A stretch of DNA of 64,000 nt, from positions 82,489,893 to 82,553,892 of the forward strand of contig CM045762.1 in the NCBI GenBank assembly GCA_025200525.1, read 5' to 3'. The position numbers were made by a program, and so were the translations under genes. Source of the DNA: Camellia lanceoleosa (taxonomy: Eukaryota; Streptophyta; Magnoliopsida; Ericales; Theaceae). Of this stretch, positions 19,963-31,697 are shown piece after piece. The notes under the pieces are model-generated. The model worked only from the letters and a program-made list of their open reading frames with translations. It was not told the origin of the DNA and did not search any database. Position 1 is the first letter of the stretch; every line of letters begins with the position of its first letter.

Positions 19963-21850
19963 GCCCGCAAAGATTCTCGCTCGTGCACACGCAGCTTCGC
20001 TCCCACATGGGCCTTCGCCTTCCTGATTCTCTCGGAATCCTCAAAACTTGCTTGTTCTGACATGGTTGACTGTTCATTCATTTCCGTACTCAAAATGTTC
20101 CAATCTTGGGCGAAATTCTTAACACCGACGCCCCCCGGCAATATGCTCTGCTCTCCGACCCTTCCGGCCATCGCTGATATTTTCATTCCTGCTGAGCTCT
20201 GTTCTGCCTGAAATTCTCCTACCACATCGGGTTGCTCGTCCAACCACCCGGTAGCTTCTGCTGAATCCTCATAATTGAACCACGCAACTGCCGCGTCCTC
20301 TGGGTATTGGTCGCTGTAAAATTGGAGATTGGCCAGGTCCTCCTCCACAGCTGTTACATCATTTGTTCCCTGTCCCGGACTGTCCCCTTGGATCATACAC
20401 AAGTCTCCCCCTATTGGCAATTCTATCCTGGGCCTATCTTGGCCTATCAACGAAATGTAGTCACTCGGACTGTATGTCTTCCCACTGTAACTCCCAGATT
20501 CCGCAGACTCTGATTCAACAACCTTTTCTTTCTTCGGGGTCTCCTCTCTCCTGTTCTCGGCGGTCACCACCGCTAGCTTAGGTTGGGTTACGGAGATGTC
20601 CATCATGCACAAGTCGGTGCAATCGGGGAGGAACACCTCTGGTTTAGGCAAGTGGGTGGATGTGATATAGATACTAGGGTCATAAGACACGGCCCCAGTA
20701 TGGATGAAATTATGTCTTTTAGGTGGTGGAGCTTGGTTATGTGCAGGGAGGGGATTTGTAGTGACATTGGGCTTCTCGGGAGGCAAAATCACCCCGTTAT
20801 CAATGAGATCTTGAATCTCATGATGTAACCGAAGCAATCGACGGTGTCGTGACTGCGTCTTTGTTGGTGAAATGCACAATATTTGGCCGTTATGGGTAGG
20901 AGGGAGTTTTTCCGGTAGGGCCATGGCCCGGGGCTTCAGGTGCCCTTTCTTGATCAACACCCCCAGAGCTTTGGATAGGGGCATATAGAGTGGAGCGAAA
21001 GTTCTGGTGTTCCTGGGTGGGTATTTGGTTGTTTGCGGGTTGCTTCCGAACGTACCAGAAAAGGGCGAGGCTGCCGTATTTCTTTGTGGGGGGTTAGTGG
21101 TGACCATACTTACTTCGGAGGCTCTCGTAGCAGATGTACCACTCGGGCCTGCATTAGTGTTGCGGTTGAAGGTCCTTCGGGGTTGCTCCCGATCATTATC
21201 AATCCAGCCTTGTTTCAAGGCATCTTCAATCTGCACCCCCATTTCATGTAGGTCAGAAAAAGTAGGAAAGGGGACTACTATCATCTTTTGCATCAACTTC
21301 GGCTGTAGATTGCGCACAATCATCCGAATCGGGTCTTTGTCCGTAGGCCATAAGGTCATCATTGAAGCCTTGGCCCTCCATCTGGTTACAAACTCTGAGA
21401 AACTCTCCTTAGGCTCTTGCCTAGTTGTCTCGAGATCACAGGTAGTGATCTCAATCCGTGTGTTATATGAGTACTGCACGATGAAGGCCTCAGCCATTTC
21501 GTCCCAATTTCTCTTGACGTCATCTTCTAGCTTGGCGTACCATGCGGATGCCACACCTGACAGGGTCCGGCCGAATAAAGACAACTTCTGAAGCCTGCTG
21601 AGGCCCATCGGCCTTAGGACGTCCGAAAACAGTCTCAAATGTACCATGGGGTCGCCGGACCCATCAAACCGATCAATATGAGGCATTTTGAATCTGTCGG
21701 GCAGCGTCACAACAAGGCCAAGGTAACCATCTTCAATGTCGGGGATAGTCTTGACCCCTTGGGACCTTTTGAACAACTTTTCAAGCTTGCTCAATTTTAA
21801 TGCAGTGGGATCAGTCTTGAACTCAAAGGGAGAGTCCGGTAGGTTGGTGG
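19935..21850 (-). CDS. Element A gag, main part (interrupted by B)
   Basis: The frame enters at the B insertion point and runs to 19935. It has DPTALKLSKLEKLFKRSQGVK, then MPHIDRFDGSGDPMVHLRLF, the start of the retrotransposon gag (capsid) domain, which continues through LFGRTLSGVASAWYAKLEDD and FIVQYSYNTRIEITT. Downstream are KYPPRNTRTFAPLYMPLSKAL and a zinc-finger region that is out of frame here (the ILCISPTKTQSRHRRLL stretch). In the sister copies it reads as a C-x2-H..GH..C type knuckle. The long C-terminal tail is acidic. The missing N-terminus lies at 40097-40668, beyond element B. Confidence 0.88.
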
Positions 21851-21855
21851 GTGTT
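21851..21855. repeat. Left target-site duplication of element B (GTGTT)
   Basis: GTGTT precedes the LTR terminus TGTAACACG and is repeated at 40092-40096. Both flanks belong to the same place in gag of A. Confidence 0.88.
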
Positions 21856-24800
21856 TGTAACACGTCCGCGGGGGACCTCGGCTACAGTTCGGACTCCCTT
21901 TGTGTGTCGCGGTTCTAAATCTGAACCAAAGAGTCCAAATCCGGCAAATCGTTTGAGAAAACAGATTTTTGAAAAAGTAGCGCCAAACATGGACTGCTTT
22001 GCCAGATTACAGAGTCGCCACCTAAATATTTTATTTTTGGGAAATTTAGGAAACCCTGACTCAGTGCCGAAGGCCACATGTCCGTCATCACCAAAGTGGT
22101 CTTGGCTCGGGAGCTTGGGTACGATCGGGGAAGGTCAGCTATGAGCACCCCCTTTCGCCCGGTCCGAAGACCGGCCTCTACTAACCATGATATCCGTTTT
22201 TGAAAACTTTATGCGTTCTTATCCCGGTTATTAGCCTAGAATTACTATGTTATGCGCGCAGCAAACAAGTATAGACTAGATCGCCTAATTTGGAAATAAA
22301 CATTGCATATCCGTTTTGTCTCGAAAAACGTGTTAGGTTTTGCTACTCGCAAGTAGGCTAAAATGCGGATTTCAATGAGTTGTTCCAACTCAGGCAATCC
22401 AACCTCCACCCACAGGCATTCAAACAGTTTATCATGTAAGCACTTAGCCGCATGGTAAGCATACTGTCATGGTAAGCATTCACACGCATGCGGTATGCTA
22501 AAGCCATAAAAACTTACATCGACTGTACAAAACAGAACGGTTAGCAAACATGGATGACCTAGTTCATGTTAAGTGGCTAATGCGACACAGGCAGAAATGC
22601 AATCTAGAGTAGGCTCGGCTAACCCTAAACATGGCACGTGAAATGCAACAACTATCACGTATTCAATTTGGAATTGAAAGTACGATGCAGTTTGTATGAT
22701 ATACCGAGCCCGGTGCATGTAAACAAATGCATGAATGCACACATGCATTGCATAAGGTATGCTAAAATAGACATGCCCTAATCTACCATCGAAAGCGGGT
22801 AAATAAAAGGGAAGAAAGAAATGGGGATTAGAAGACATACACCCACTCACCCACACTTATTACAATTGCGCCCTCACTCGGAGGGACCAAAATAATAATA
22901 CAGTCCAAGAAAAATAAACGAATAAATTAAATATTACAAATTTATTAAAATTAAATGAAATAAACAAATAAATGTAATTGGGCCTCAGCCCTGCCTTGGG
23001 GTCCGCGAATGATGCATGCTCGATCCGACGGTTCAAAAATTGTGGTCATGGCATTTTATCGCTTTGCCTCCAAAACTCCCAAAGTTTCGTGAAACCTTCC
23101 AAATGATCTGAAATACCCCACCCGGGGAAGAGCTCATCAGCCGAGATTGACCACCGGCCGCATGTGGAGTTTGTCGGTAAAAACAAAGGCCGATCGGCAT
23201 AATAAACCGCCGAAGTCCCTCGCAGCAGACAGATTGACAAAGAAGACAAAGAATGCATGGCATGGGTTTTGGGACATGTAAGCATGGCCATTGCCTCCTA
23301 TCATGTTTGGGGACTCAAGGAGGCAAGACTCTTGGTCCTTGAGCCACCAATAGTGCATTTTGATGCATGATAGCCCTAAGGACTAAGATTGCATTTTAAT
23401 GTAAATCCATGCAACACAAGCAAATGAAATCCAAAGCCTTATCATGTGTTGGTCCAAGGCCTTGGTGACTAAGAACCGAGGTGAGTTGCACCACTTGAAG
23501 TGTGAACTCCTCTCAATCCTATGCTTGGCTTGACAATCCCCAAGCCAAGCCATGAAATGCAAGTATGCAACATGGTTCAAATGCAATGTGACTTATCATG
23601 TTAAGCATGCAAAGAGTTAAAGTATGCAAGGCACAAATGTCATGCAACGGACCAATTAAGCATGGAACTAGCATACACTCAAGGCCTCATTGATCAAACA
23701 TGCAACAACCGAGATACAAACATGCAATAATGGACTTAAGCCATAGAGGGCAGCCCTTAAACTCCCTTAAAACAAAGGGCAAATCATGCCTCAAAACAAG
23801 AGCAAGATGCCACACAAGCATGCAAGCCATAAGGCACAAGGCTAAGGCACAAAGTGGGACATTGAACCACCACTTAACAAGACTAAACATGGCACATGTT
23901 GGGCAACCAAAACAGGTTTTTATCATGCAAAAGACACCCAAATCCTCTAAATAGGCTAACCAATGTATACACATGGACTATATGCTTGAGGCCAACAAAC
24001 CATCATGCAAAGTAACCATACTAACCATGCCAAATATGATCAAAACAAAGGACTCTAGCACATGGCAAATCAAGGCTAAATGCTCCACCATGCTAAGCCA
24101 AAACATGGAGATATATGGGGCTAAACATATGGCACAATTCTAAGCTAAATGAGGCATTACAAAGCAAGTGTAAGAAGCATGCTAAGGGCTATTAAACCCA
24201 CATTAGACAAAGGTTAAACATGACTTAAAACACTCAAGAAAGCTCTGAAATGAGGCCAAATGCAAGCAAGCATACATACTAGAGCTTCATACAAACAAAG
24301 CCTACAAGCCAAAATGCAAGACAACCAAACCAAGCATGCCAAATGGGTCCAAGACAGTGGTTCACAGCCCTTATACATGGCAAGATGATGCTATTATCCC
24401 CATGAAATCAAACCAAAACATGCAAGTATTAAGGCTTAGACATATGACACACTTTTAAGCATAAAAGAGCATTTCAAATCAAGTATGAGAGACATGCTAA
24501 GGACCGTAAATACAACCAAAAACAGAGGTATAACATGTCATATTGAGCACAAATATACTCTGAAATGAAGCCAAAACTCACCATACACACATGCTATTCT
24601 TTAAGCCCAAAACAAAAGCAAGCAAAGAGCCAAGGGGAGAGGGGTGTCCCCCCCCCCTATATGTGACCTAAAATCATTTCCCCACCACTGAAAACCCACT
24701 GGTTTTCAGTGGTGAGAAGGCCAAAAACACCAAGCAAACAAGGTCTAAGATAAAGGTCACCAAAATAGCCAAATAAGGCCTAAAAGGGTGAGCCTTTGTT

Positions 24801-25597
24801 CAAACCACAAAATGACCTTAATGAAAGTTCAAGAACAAGTAAAAACAAGATTTTTTTATCTTAAACACAAACTCAAAAACACAAAGCAAAGAGGGTAGAA
24901 AGAGGTTGCAAGAATGGGGAATATAAAGTAAAGTGTTTACGCTTGAAGATCCAATGAAGAATAGGTGGAGCAGCCCTCCTCTAGTGGTCAAAACCAGTCC
25001 AAGATCACACAAAACAAACCTCCAAGCCTCTCAATCTCGAAGCTAAGGTGTGTGTAAAGGAGCAAAATGAGGTAAAACTACACTTTTGGCCTAAAATCAC
25101 ACACACAAGAGGAGAGAGATGGAGATATAGATATATGGCAGATATATGTATATGAGCTCGTTTTGTCTCCAAAAACTCTAACCTTGAGCCAAGAGGAAGA
25201 GCCTTGCTTATATAAAGCAAAGCTTACAAGCTAAGCCAACTAAAGGCTCATCCCTTCATACACGTATGAGGGGAGCAAAGGTGATAAAGTCCGTCCAAAT
25301 ATCTCGAAGCAACATGTAGGCAAAATGGTAATTTTGCCAAAATAGTGCCGACCGGCACACCGACCGCACAATATAGTGGTGGGAACACCACCACCGTGGC
25401 CTCTAGCCCCGGTGTGTAGGGATGCTTGATAAGGCATTCCTCCTCCCAAGGAAAAACACAAGCTGGTGCAAAACCAAACACAAACGGTCGAGTTCGGAGG
25501 TCCCGAGGCAAGGCGAGAACTCCGGAACTCCAAACGAACACAAACATGGATAATCACCGTGACGTCAAGTCTTGAGGACGGTCAAAATGGGGTGTCT
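21856..25597 (-). repeat. 3' LTR of element B
   Basis: The LTR is about 3742 bp. Its left end TGTAACACG is intact; its right end has lost the ACA of TGTCTACA together with the first bases of the flank. It contains the U5 hairpin (22159-22174), the PBS-like 11-mer (22010-22020), the 14-pair hairpin (24683-24714) and a decayed promoter (TATA at about 25206-25216, eroded palindrome at about 25252-25272). Indel patches at 23040-23230 and after 25250 distinguish it from 36206-40091. Confidence 0.88.
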
Positions 25598-25977
25598 TTT
25601 TGATAGCCGAGGTTGAATTTGAGGTAGGGTCGGAGGTGGGTGGTCCCGCAGTCTCGAGCATTGGCCGCCTCCCCGACATTAGGAGCTCCCGTGGGGAGGA
25701 ACTTGATGCGGCGATGCTCCGCTTCTAGCTCGCAATTGTCTTCGCCGGCGAATTGCTCGACGGATGGCATATTGCTTTCATGCTCTCTTGAAGGTGGCGC
25801 ACCATCTCCTCCAAACTAGCCATACTATTCTGCTCTGATTGAATTACTGGTATATATTCCCTCTCTGTTGGTGACACAGAATCCTGATCTCTACTGAGCA
25901 CATGTGGGGTAGACAAAGCCCGCTAAACTGACTGTCGTACTGATGTCCTCTGCCTTACTGACCTCCGTTTAGTAAGG
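25598..25977 (-). pseudogene. Extra copy of the gag N-terminal segment of element A
   Basis: The copy reads like 40097-40525, with many small deletions. It shares with A the in-frame TAG and the AAAGCCC.CTAAACTGACTGTCG context, where B's own gag has GAAGTCCTCTGAACTGAC. It therefore derives from the right flank of B in A, not from B's gag. It ends abruptly at TTTAGTAA, after which a short local duplication (GGAGACMCACCGGTCAAGTC, twice) leads into the promoter of the antisense gene. Confidence 0.8.
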
Positions 25978-26261
25978 TGGAGACCCACCGGTCAAGTCAA
26001 AATTCTTAACATAACAGCTTAACATAACAGCTTAGAGTACAAGGGGGAGACACACCGGTCAAGTCAAAATTCCACCGGCCGTGAGGGATGGCCATCGGCC
26101 GAAATGGTGCTTCATCGGCCAAAATAGATGGCCGGTCGGCACTATAAATGGCCTACCCTGGGCACTAAATTGTCGTTGCCCCCGCCCTCCACTTAACCTT
26201 ATCTTCTTCAAAAGGGTCTCAACTTCGTGGTTCTCTTCATTTCCACACTGATTTATTCCAA
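25978..26261 (+). promoter_or_regulatory. Putative promoter of the B antisense gene, with a local duplication
   Basis: This matches 12455-12701 of A from GAGTACAAGGGGGAGAC onward. A segment with GGAGACCCACCGGTCAAGTC is present twice (about 25980 and 26045) and TTAACATAACAGC is repeated in tandem. The CCGGC cluster lies at 26070-26150. Confidence 0.5.
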
Positions 26262-27476
26262 ATGGAGGAATTTCTTGCTCAAAATCTCGCAACTTGGATT
26301 AACAATTTGAATGGCTCTAAAAAAGTCAATTTTGCTTTTGGCATAAACGCACTATTTACTTTTGCGCCGCACCCTGCATTTTCCGCTTCTTCATGTCAAG
26401 GTTCTCGAACTCTGACACATGTCTTTAGCTTTAGCGGCAAGAGGTGTGTCCCACTTTGAAGATTTCCAAGCTCTAATGGAATTTGGGCATGAGGAAATTT
26501 CCTAACTTCGCTTTGGCCATGCTCAAGCCTTAGGACAAATGTGTGGGCTCTCAATACCCGATGCTCGTTCTTCGACGGCGACGGATATTAGATGTTCCGA
26601 GTTTGGTTAGTCGTTTTTCTGAGACTGGTGATCGTAGCGATCATCACTGGCAAGGCTTTCGGCGGCACGCCCTCTATCTATGCATGCTATCTCATTTTCG
26701 CTCGGAGGACCCAAAGGTCCTGATTGAAGTTGCCCAAGGCTTGAAGGAGGGCAAAGTCGCATTGCCATGGTCCCGCCGAGACATTGCCGGGCTTAGACGC
26801 CTTTTATCGCCGAGACGATCGATTAGCAGGAGCCCACTATTACCGCAGTAATGTTTCCCACCCCATCTCACTTTTTATGTTTGCTCACATCACTCGGCTC
26901 CAGTTTTTCTCACAAAAACCCTTTTCGCTTTTTCTCTCATCGTATTTCTCTATTCTTTATTCTCTCATTTTTATCCCTCCCTGTGTGGTTAATGGATAAA
27001 CCGAAGTTGTGGACTCTTGCCCAAGATATTCGGGCCACAAGTGGCGCTATTTCTTCAGGCAACGCCTAGTTGACACCCTTGATGAGGGTTGGTGGTTTGA
27101 ATGGGTGTGCAGTTTGTCCGCAGATCGCATTGCTTGGCGGTGCCCTTGGCTCAATCTCCCAATGATGAGTTACACCATGTCCCGTCACCGGGATCCAATT
27201 GATTGGCTTGACTCATCAGGTTTTCTACTTCCCATTCCGTGATCCTTGGTCATGATCGACTTGTCCCGGAAGGGATAGAGTACCGCACCATTCCTAATCC
27301 GAGGCTCACATATGCCACAAAGATGGAGGACGAGAGAGCTCCTGGCCCCCGCTCCCGCTTTCAGTTGTACTTTGTCTGATGAGTGCTCGGATTGGCTTAA
27401 TGAAGAGGCACAAGAGGGGCCCACTTTGGCATCAGAGGCTTCGACCAGCTCTGGGAGGGGGCGCAGGGACATTTGA
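26262..27476 (+). pseudogene. DUF7745 / PMD-like antisense gene of element B, eroded
   Basis: Clear homologue of the A gene (MEEFLAQNLATWINNL start, EGWWFEWVCSLSADRIAWRC, tail ending GRRDI and stop). It carries many small deletions and frameshifts. The intron donor has lost a G (GCAGTAATG) and the acceptor has lost the CAG (CCTCCCTGTGTGG). Most changes remove or alter CAG/CTG/CCG sites, so part of the damage may be consensus error. Confidence 0.85.
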
Positions 27477-28093
27477 CTTGTCTATGCCCCGGATTTATTG
27501 CCTTATTAGTACTTTCAAGTTTTCTTTATGAATGTAATAAAAAGCAACTTCAATTGTATGCAAGAGCAAGAGAACTCTATTTGAAATCAATGAAATTGAA
27601 GGTTGTGGTACTGAAAATTTTCCGTTTTGGTCCAGAAATGGTCTTAGTTGTAAAAAGATTTATTTGAACAAAGTCATCTTTTATCAAAACTTTTCAAAAC
27701 CATTTTCGATATGGATCAGAACTGGACACGCCTGAAATTTGTCACTGAGATGCACAACCCCGGATTCCTCGCATTGGAAAATTGCCCCTAGTTTGAATAG
27801 TGTCATGATTGGCAAAGTTGCCCCTAGTCGAGATTATGGCGAATACCGATGGGCAAAGATGACCAAGATGATCAAATGGACAAAGTTGATCGGGAAGAGT
27901 TTATGGTGAACTTTAGGATGAAGTCGCCACGATCCCAAGGATGGGAATCAAGCCTTACGTAGTTCAGCTTGGGTTCACTCGAGTATTTTCACTCTCCTTT
28001 TGCGCCTAACTTTTGCCAAGGCCGCCTTTGGTTTTCAACCTTATATTTTCTAATTTTTTGTGCTCAATTTTGCCTAGGTCGCCAGTGAGCCTC
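27477..28093 (-). other. Spacer between pol and the antisense gene, element B
   Basis: This is the homologue of 13992-14696 in shortened form. The GGCAAC hairpins are decayed (27775-27835). No gene is seen. Confidence 0.6.
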
Positions 28094-29513
28094 TCAGATA
28101 ATATTTCTTCAAATTGTCCATGTTGATCGGTTGGGAGAACTCTAAGCCATCTAGGTCCATCGTAACCACAGCCCCACCATATAGATTGATGATATAGGAC
28201 CAATTCAATTGTCCGAATCCTTGCCCCTGTCATGGATGGGAGCTCGTTGTCCTTGAGCACCAGATCTCCTTCTTCAGATTCCTAGACTTAACTTTCTTGT
28301 TAAAAGCCCATTCTGTTGATAGCCTTGGACATGGTACAATTGCTTTTCTTTCATCAAAGAGCATGAGTTCCTCGAATCTACTCACGCTAATCTCAACTAT
28401 CCGACACTAATGACGGAACCTCAATCTCAATCGGTAGAACGGCTTTCATTCCATAGACCAATGAATAAGGAGTTGCTCCAGAAGTTCTAATTGAAGTCCC
28501 AGAGTCCCACGAGCGAATGGCAACTTGTCCGCCAATCCCGATAGGTTTCCACCATCTTCGCAAAATGTGTTTGATGTTCTTGTTGATGACTTATGAAAAG
28601 CCACATTATACTTCTCCAAAGAAATCAATCACCTCTTTCTTGAAGTGGGAACCGTTGTCAAATGATCTCGCTCGACTCCATAACGGCAAATAATGTTGTT
28701 TCGATAAACTTCGCGGACAAGCCTTCAGATAAGATTGGGCCTCGACCCACTTTGTGAAATAGTCTATTGCTACCAAGATATACTATCACATCGATTCCCC
28801 AAACCGAGAACGCCATGGTGATGTCATGTTGTATAACTTTGATGGCGGATGTTCATGCGTTTATGAATCGCATTTGTGGCATCGCCAACAAAACTAATAC
28901 AATCTTCCTCCATGGTAGACCAAGAGTAGCCTTGTCGAGAATCTTAAGATCACCCCATTCATATGTGCACCACATTCTCCTCCATGGATGGCCTCCATCA
29001 AGCGCTCGACTCTTCGCCCACACACCTTTTTGCATTCCCAGATGACCTCTTTGTACAACTTACCTCGCAGATGATAAACCGAACAACCATCATTCGACAT
29101 CTCTTGTCTTTGGCGCTTGCTTCTAGGAAGTTCCATATATCGTAATACCAAGGGTTGTTATCCACTTCATCTATGGCGTAGATTGACTCAGAGGCGGGTG
29201 CAAATTTCGTCAATAATGACCGGACGATCCGATGTCTATCATGGAAGATAGAGTTGTTATTCTCTCTTACTAGGTGAGTGAAATTTAGCTTTTCAAACCG
29301 AGGATCAACAAATCCAAGGTCCGTGGTAAGTTATCATCTTTTCCTCTTTCACTTTCCAATCTCCTTTCGCTTGAGACACAACCAGTTCGAATCTCCAATG
29401 ACGCCCAATCGCTTTGCCCCTAGTTCTAGGGCGCTTCTAAACCGCAATACACGCCATTGTTCGAGACTTTGAACCGAGCTTAAATGCTAAAGGGATACGG
29501 AGTCGGAATACCC
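28094..29513 (-). pseudogene. Element B integrase and aRH, heavily indel-damaged
   Basis: Fragments match the pol of A in order: TIELVLYHQSI near the C-terminus, SLEKYNVAFHKSSTRTSNTF from the integrase core, IHGGECGAHMNGVI from the HHCC finger, and YAIDEVDNNPWYYDIWNFLE. No frame stays open for more than about 90 codons. The losses are short and cluster at CAG/CTG, for example CTTCTGCAAAATG in A against CTTCGCAAAATG here. Confidence 0.8.
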
Positions 29514-30946
29514 CTATCCCATATCCAGATTGATTTGACGCAAGTACATCGTCCAAGTCTCATTTTCGATGTGCAAAATAGCTTCATCTGGGAATAGGTA
29601 CTCAACCGTTTCATCCCCTTCAACCGGGTGGTCGGCAAGGAACTCTGCCACCGCTCTCCCTTTTACGGACTTGCGTGTCACATACTTGAGGTCAAATTTT
29701 GAGAGCAACAGCAACCAACGAGCTAGCCTACCTGTAAGCGCTGGTTTCTCGAAAAGATATTTGATGGGATGAAGTCGCGAAACCAACATTATAGAGTGAG
29801 CTAACAGGTAGTGCCGCAGCTTCCGGGTAGCCCATACCAAGGCCAAACAGGCCTTCTCTAGTGGGGTGTAGCGGGTCTCGTAATCCAGCATCTTCTTGCT
29901 CAGATAGTAGATGACCCTTTCCACTTTATCTTCCGACTCTTGTGCGAGCATGCAGCCCATTGTAGTTTCAGTTACCGATAGGTATAGTATCAACGGTTTT
30001 CCTGGCTTTGGTGGTGACAACACATGTGGATTCTGTAGATACTTTTTAATCTGTTCAAATGCGGCTTGGCATCGGCCGTCCCATTGGAACTTCTTTCCTT
30101 TCTTCAAGAGACCAAAAAGTGGTTCGCAAGTTAAGGTTAGTTTTGAGATAAACCGCCTTATGAATTGCACTTTACCCAGAAAGCCTCGCACCTCCTTTTC
30201 ATTATTGGTGGCATTTCTAAGATGGCCTTGATTTTGGAAGGGTCGACTTCGATGCCCCTTTGTGTAATCAAAAATCCCAGCATTTTTCCCGCTGTAACAC
30301 CAAACGTACATTTCTGAGGATTCAACCGCAGCCGAAATTCTCTGATCCTTTGGAAAAACTTTTGCAAGGCGGTGTAGTGGCCCTCTCTTTCTTTGGACTT
30401 GACAATCATGTCGTCCACATACACCTCAACCTCTTTATGGATCATGTCATGTAATATTGTGGTTGCAGCCCGTTGATATGTAGCCCAGCATTCTTCAACC
30501 CAAATGGCATCACCCCACGGGGTGGTAAAAGCCGTCTTCTCCCAATCTTCGGGTGCCATTACTATCTGATTATAGCCCGAAAAGCCATCCATGAACGAGA
30601 GCAAAGCATGCCCCGCTGTAAAATCTACCAACTCGTCGATGTGCGGCATGGGAAAGTCATCCTTTGGACTGGCTCTATTCAAATCCCTGAAGTCCACACA
30701 TACCCGGATTCTGCCATCCTTCTTTGGCACTGGAACAATGTTGGCCAACCAAGTCGGGTATTCCGATACCAACAGGAAGCCTGCGTCAATCTGCTTGGTG
30801 ACCTCTTCCTTGATCTTAATGGCCCAATCGGGGCGGATCCTCGAAGTTTCGCTTGATGTGTCGAGCCTCGGGGTCAAGAGGGATCCGGTGCTGTACAATC
30901 TCAGGATCGATTCCAGGCATGTCTTCGTAGGACCACGCGAAAACAT
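29514..30946 (-). pseudogene. Element B reverse transcriptase and RNase H
   Basis: Two overlapping frames, 30946-30158 and 30311-29514, cover RT and the first RNase H. Seen are RPDWAIKIKEEVTKQIDAGF, VCVDFRDLNRASPKDDFPMP, FMDGFSGYNQI, catalytic YVDD, KCTFGVTAGKMLGFLITQRG, then LILYLSVTETTMGCMLAQES and VTRKSVKGRAVAEFLADHPV, ending at the start of aRH (WTMYL). Breaks are a frameshift near 30200 (ATGAAAAGGAGG region) and a deletion of the GTYCYRVMPFGLKN part near 30500. Otherwise it is nearly identical to A. Confidence 0.88.
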
Positions 30947-31631
30947 CTTTGAAATCTTTTAATAAAGCGACTAAGCGCTCGCGTTCCTCCGAAGACAACG
31001 TGGACCCGATCTGGACCAGCCGTGGGTCCTTCTCAGTACCAACATTCACGGTAGTGATTTCATCAATTAAGGGTTTAACAAACCTCTCTTGCTCTTGTTC
31101 AATTAGTCGTTGCAAAACCGGAGGAATTTCGTCCTCGTCGTTTTCATCAAAATTTTGAAAGTCCTGATTTAAACAATAAACCAAAGGCACAGAAAAGTAC
31201 TCGGAAACCACAGTTACCTCGTTCTCATTAGATACTTCCAAACCGTCCGATTCTTTTGTTACAACAGACTCAAAAGAGAAAGAAAAAGACGACCTGGACA
31301 GGACTGTGGCATCCGGGTTATCACTCCCAGGAATACCGGACTCAGACTCAGACGAGCTGGAACCTGATTCCGACTCACAAGACTCAGTGGAATCAGATTC
31401 CGGCTCACTACCTGACCCGGTGTTGTTTGATAAAAATCCCTCTTCATATTGCCAAATGAGAGAGGGTGCGATGGATGCATCCAAAATAGCTGATGGTAGG
31501 CCCGCAGCCGTTTCATCTCCGATCATGGACACCGAAGAGTCGTCCCCCAAGCACACCTGGTTGATCAAAGGATCTGAAAGTAGACAGGCCAGTGCTACCC
31601 CCATTTCGAACTCTGTGTCCGCAGACTCCAA
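30816..31631 (-). CDS. Element B protease-RT linker, open frame
   Basis: The 271-residue frame shows TEFEMGVALACLLSDPLINQ, an acidic Ser/Glu-rich low-complexity middle (about residues 70-110), NQDFQNFDENDEDEIPPVLQ, FAWSYEDMPGIDPEIVQHRI and PLDPEARHIKRN. It is the best preserved copy of this region in the window. Only one TAG, at the place where E has CAG, separates it from the protease frame upstream. Gag, protease and pol were therefore probably one continuous reading frame. Confidence 0.8.
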   Translation of the reverse strand: MESADTEFEMGVALACLLSDPLINQVCLGDDSSVSMIGDETAAGLPSAILDASIAPSLIWQYEEGFLSNNTGSGSEPESDSTESCESESGSSSSESESGIPGSDNPDATVLSRSSFSFSFESVVTKESDGLEVSNENEVTVVSEYFSVPLVYCLNQDFQNFDENDEDEIPPVLQRLIEQEQERFVKPLIDEITTVNVGTEKDPRLVQIGSTLSSEERERLVALLKDFKDVFAWSYEDMPGIDPEIVQHRIPLDPEARHIKRNFEDPPRLGH

Positions 31632-31697
31632 TTCTTTGCTATGTTCAGCCTCACCTGTCGGGTGTGTCTGCTCTTCGGCAACATCATCCCCAGATAA

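Noticed and set aside
21856..25597. Independent solo LTR in gag of A
   Set aside because: Its outer GTGTT pairs with the GTGTT after the LTR at 40091, and the interior is a matching element; the gag copy on its inner side is better read as a secondary duplication.
31660..31690. Programmed stop-codon readthrough between protease and linker in B
   Set aside because: E has CAG and A has CGC at the same codon, so the TAG is a private C-to-T change.
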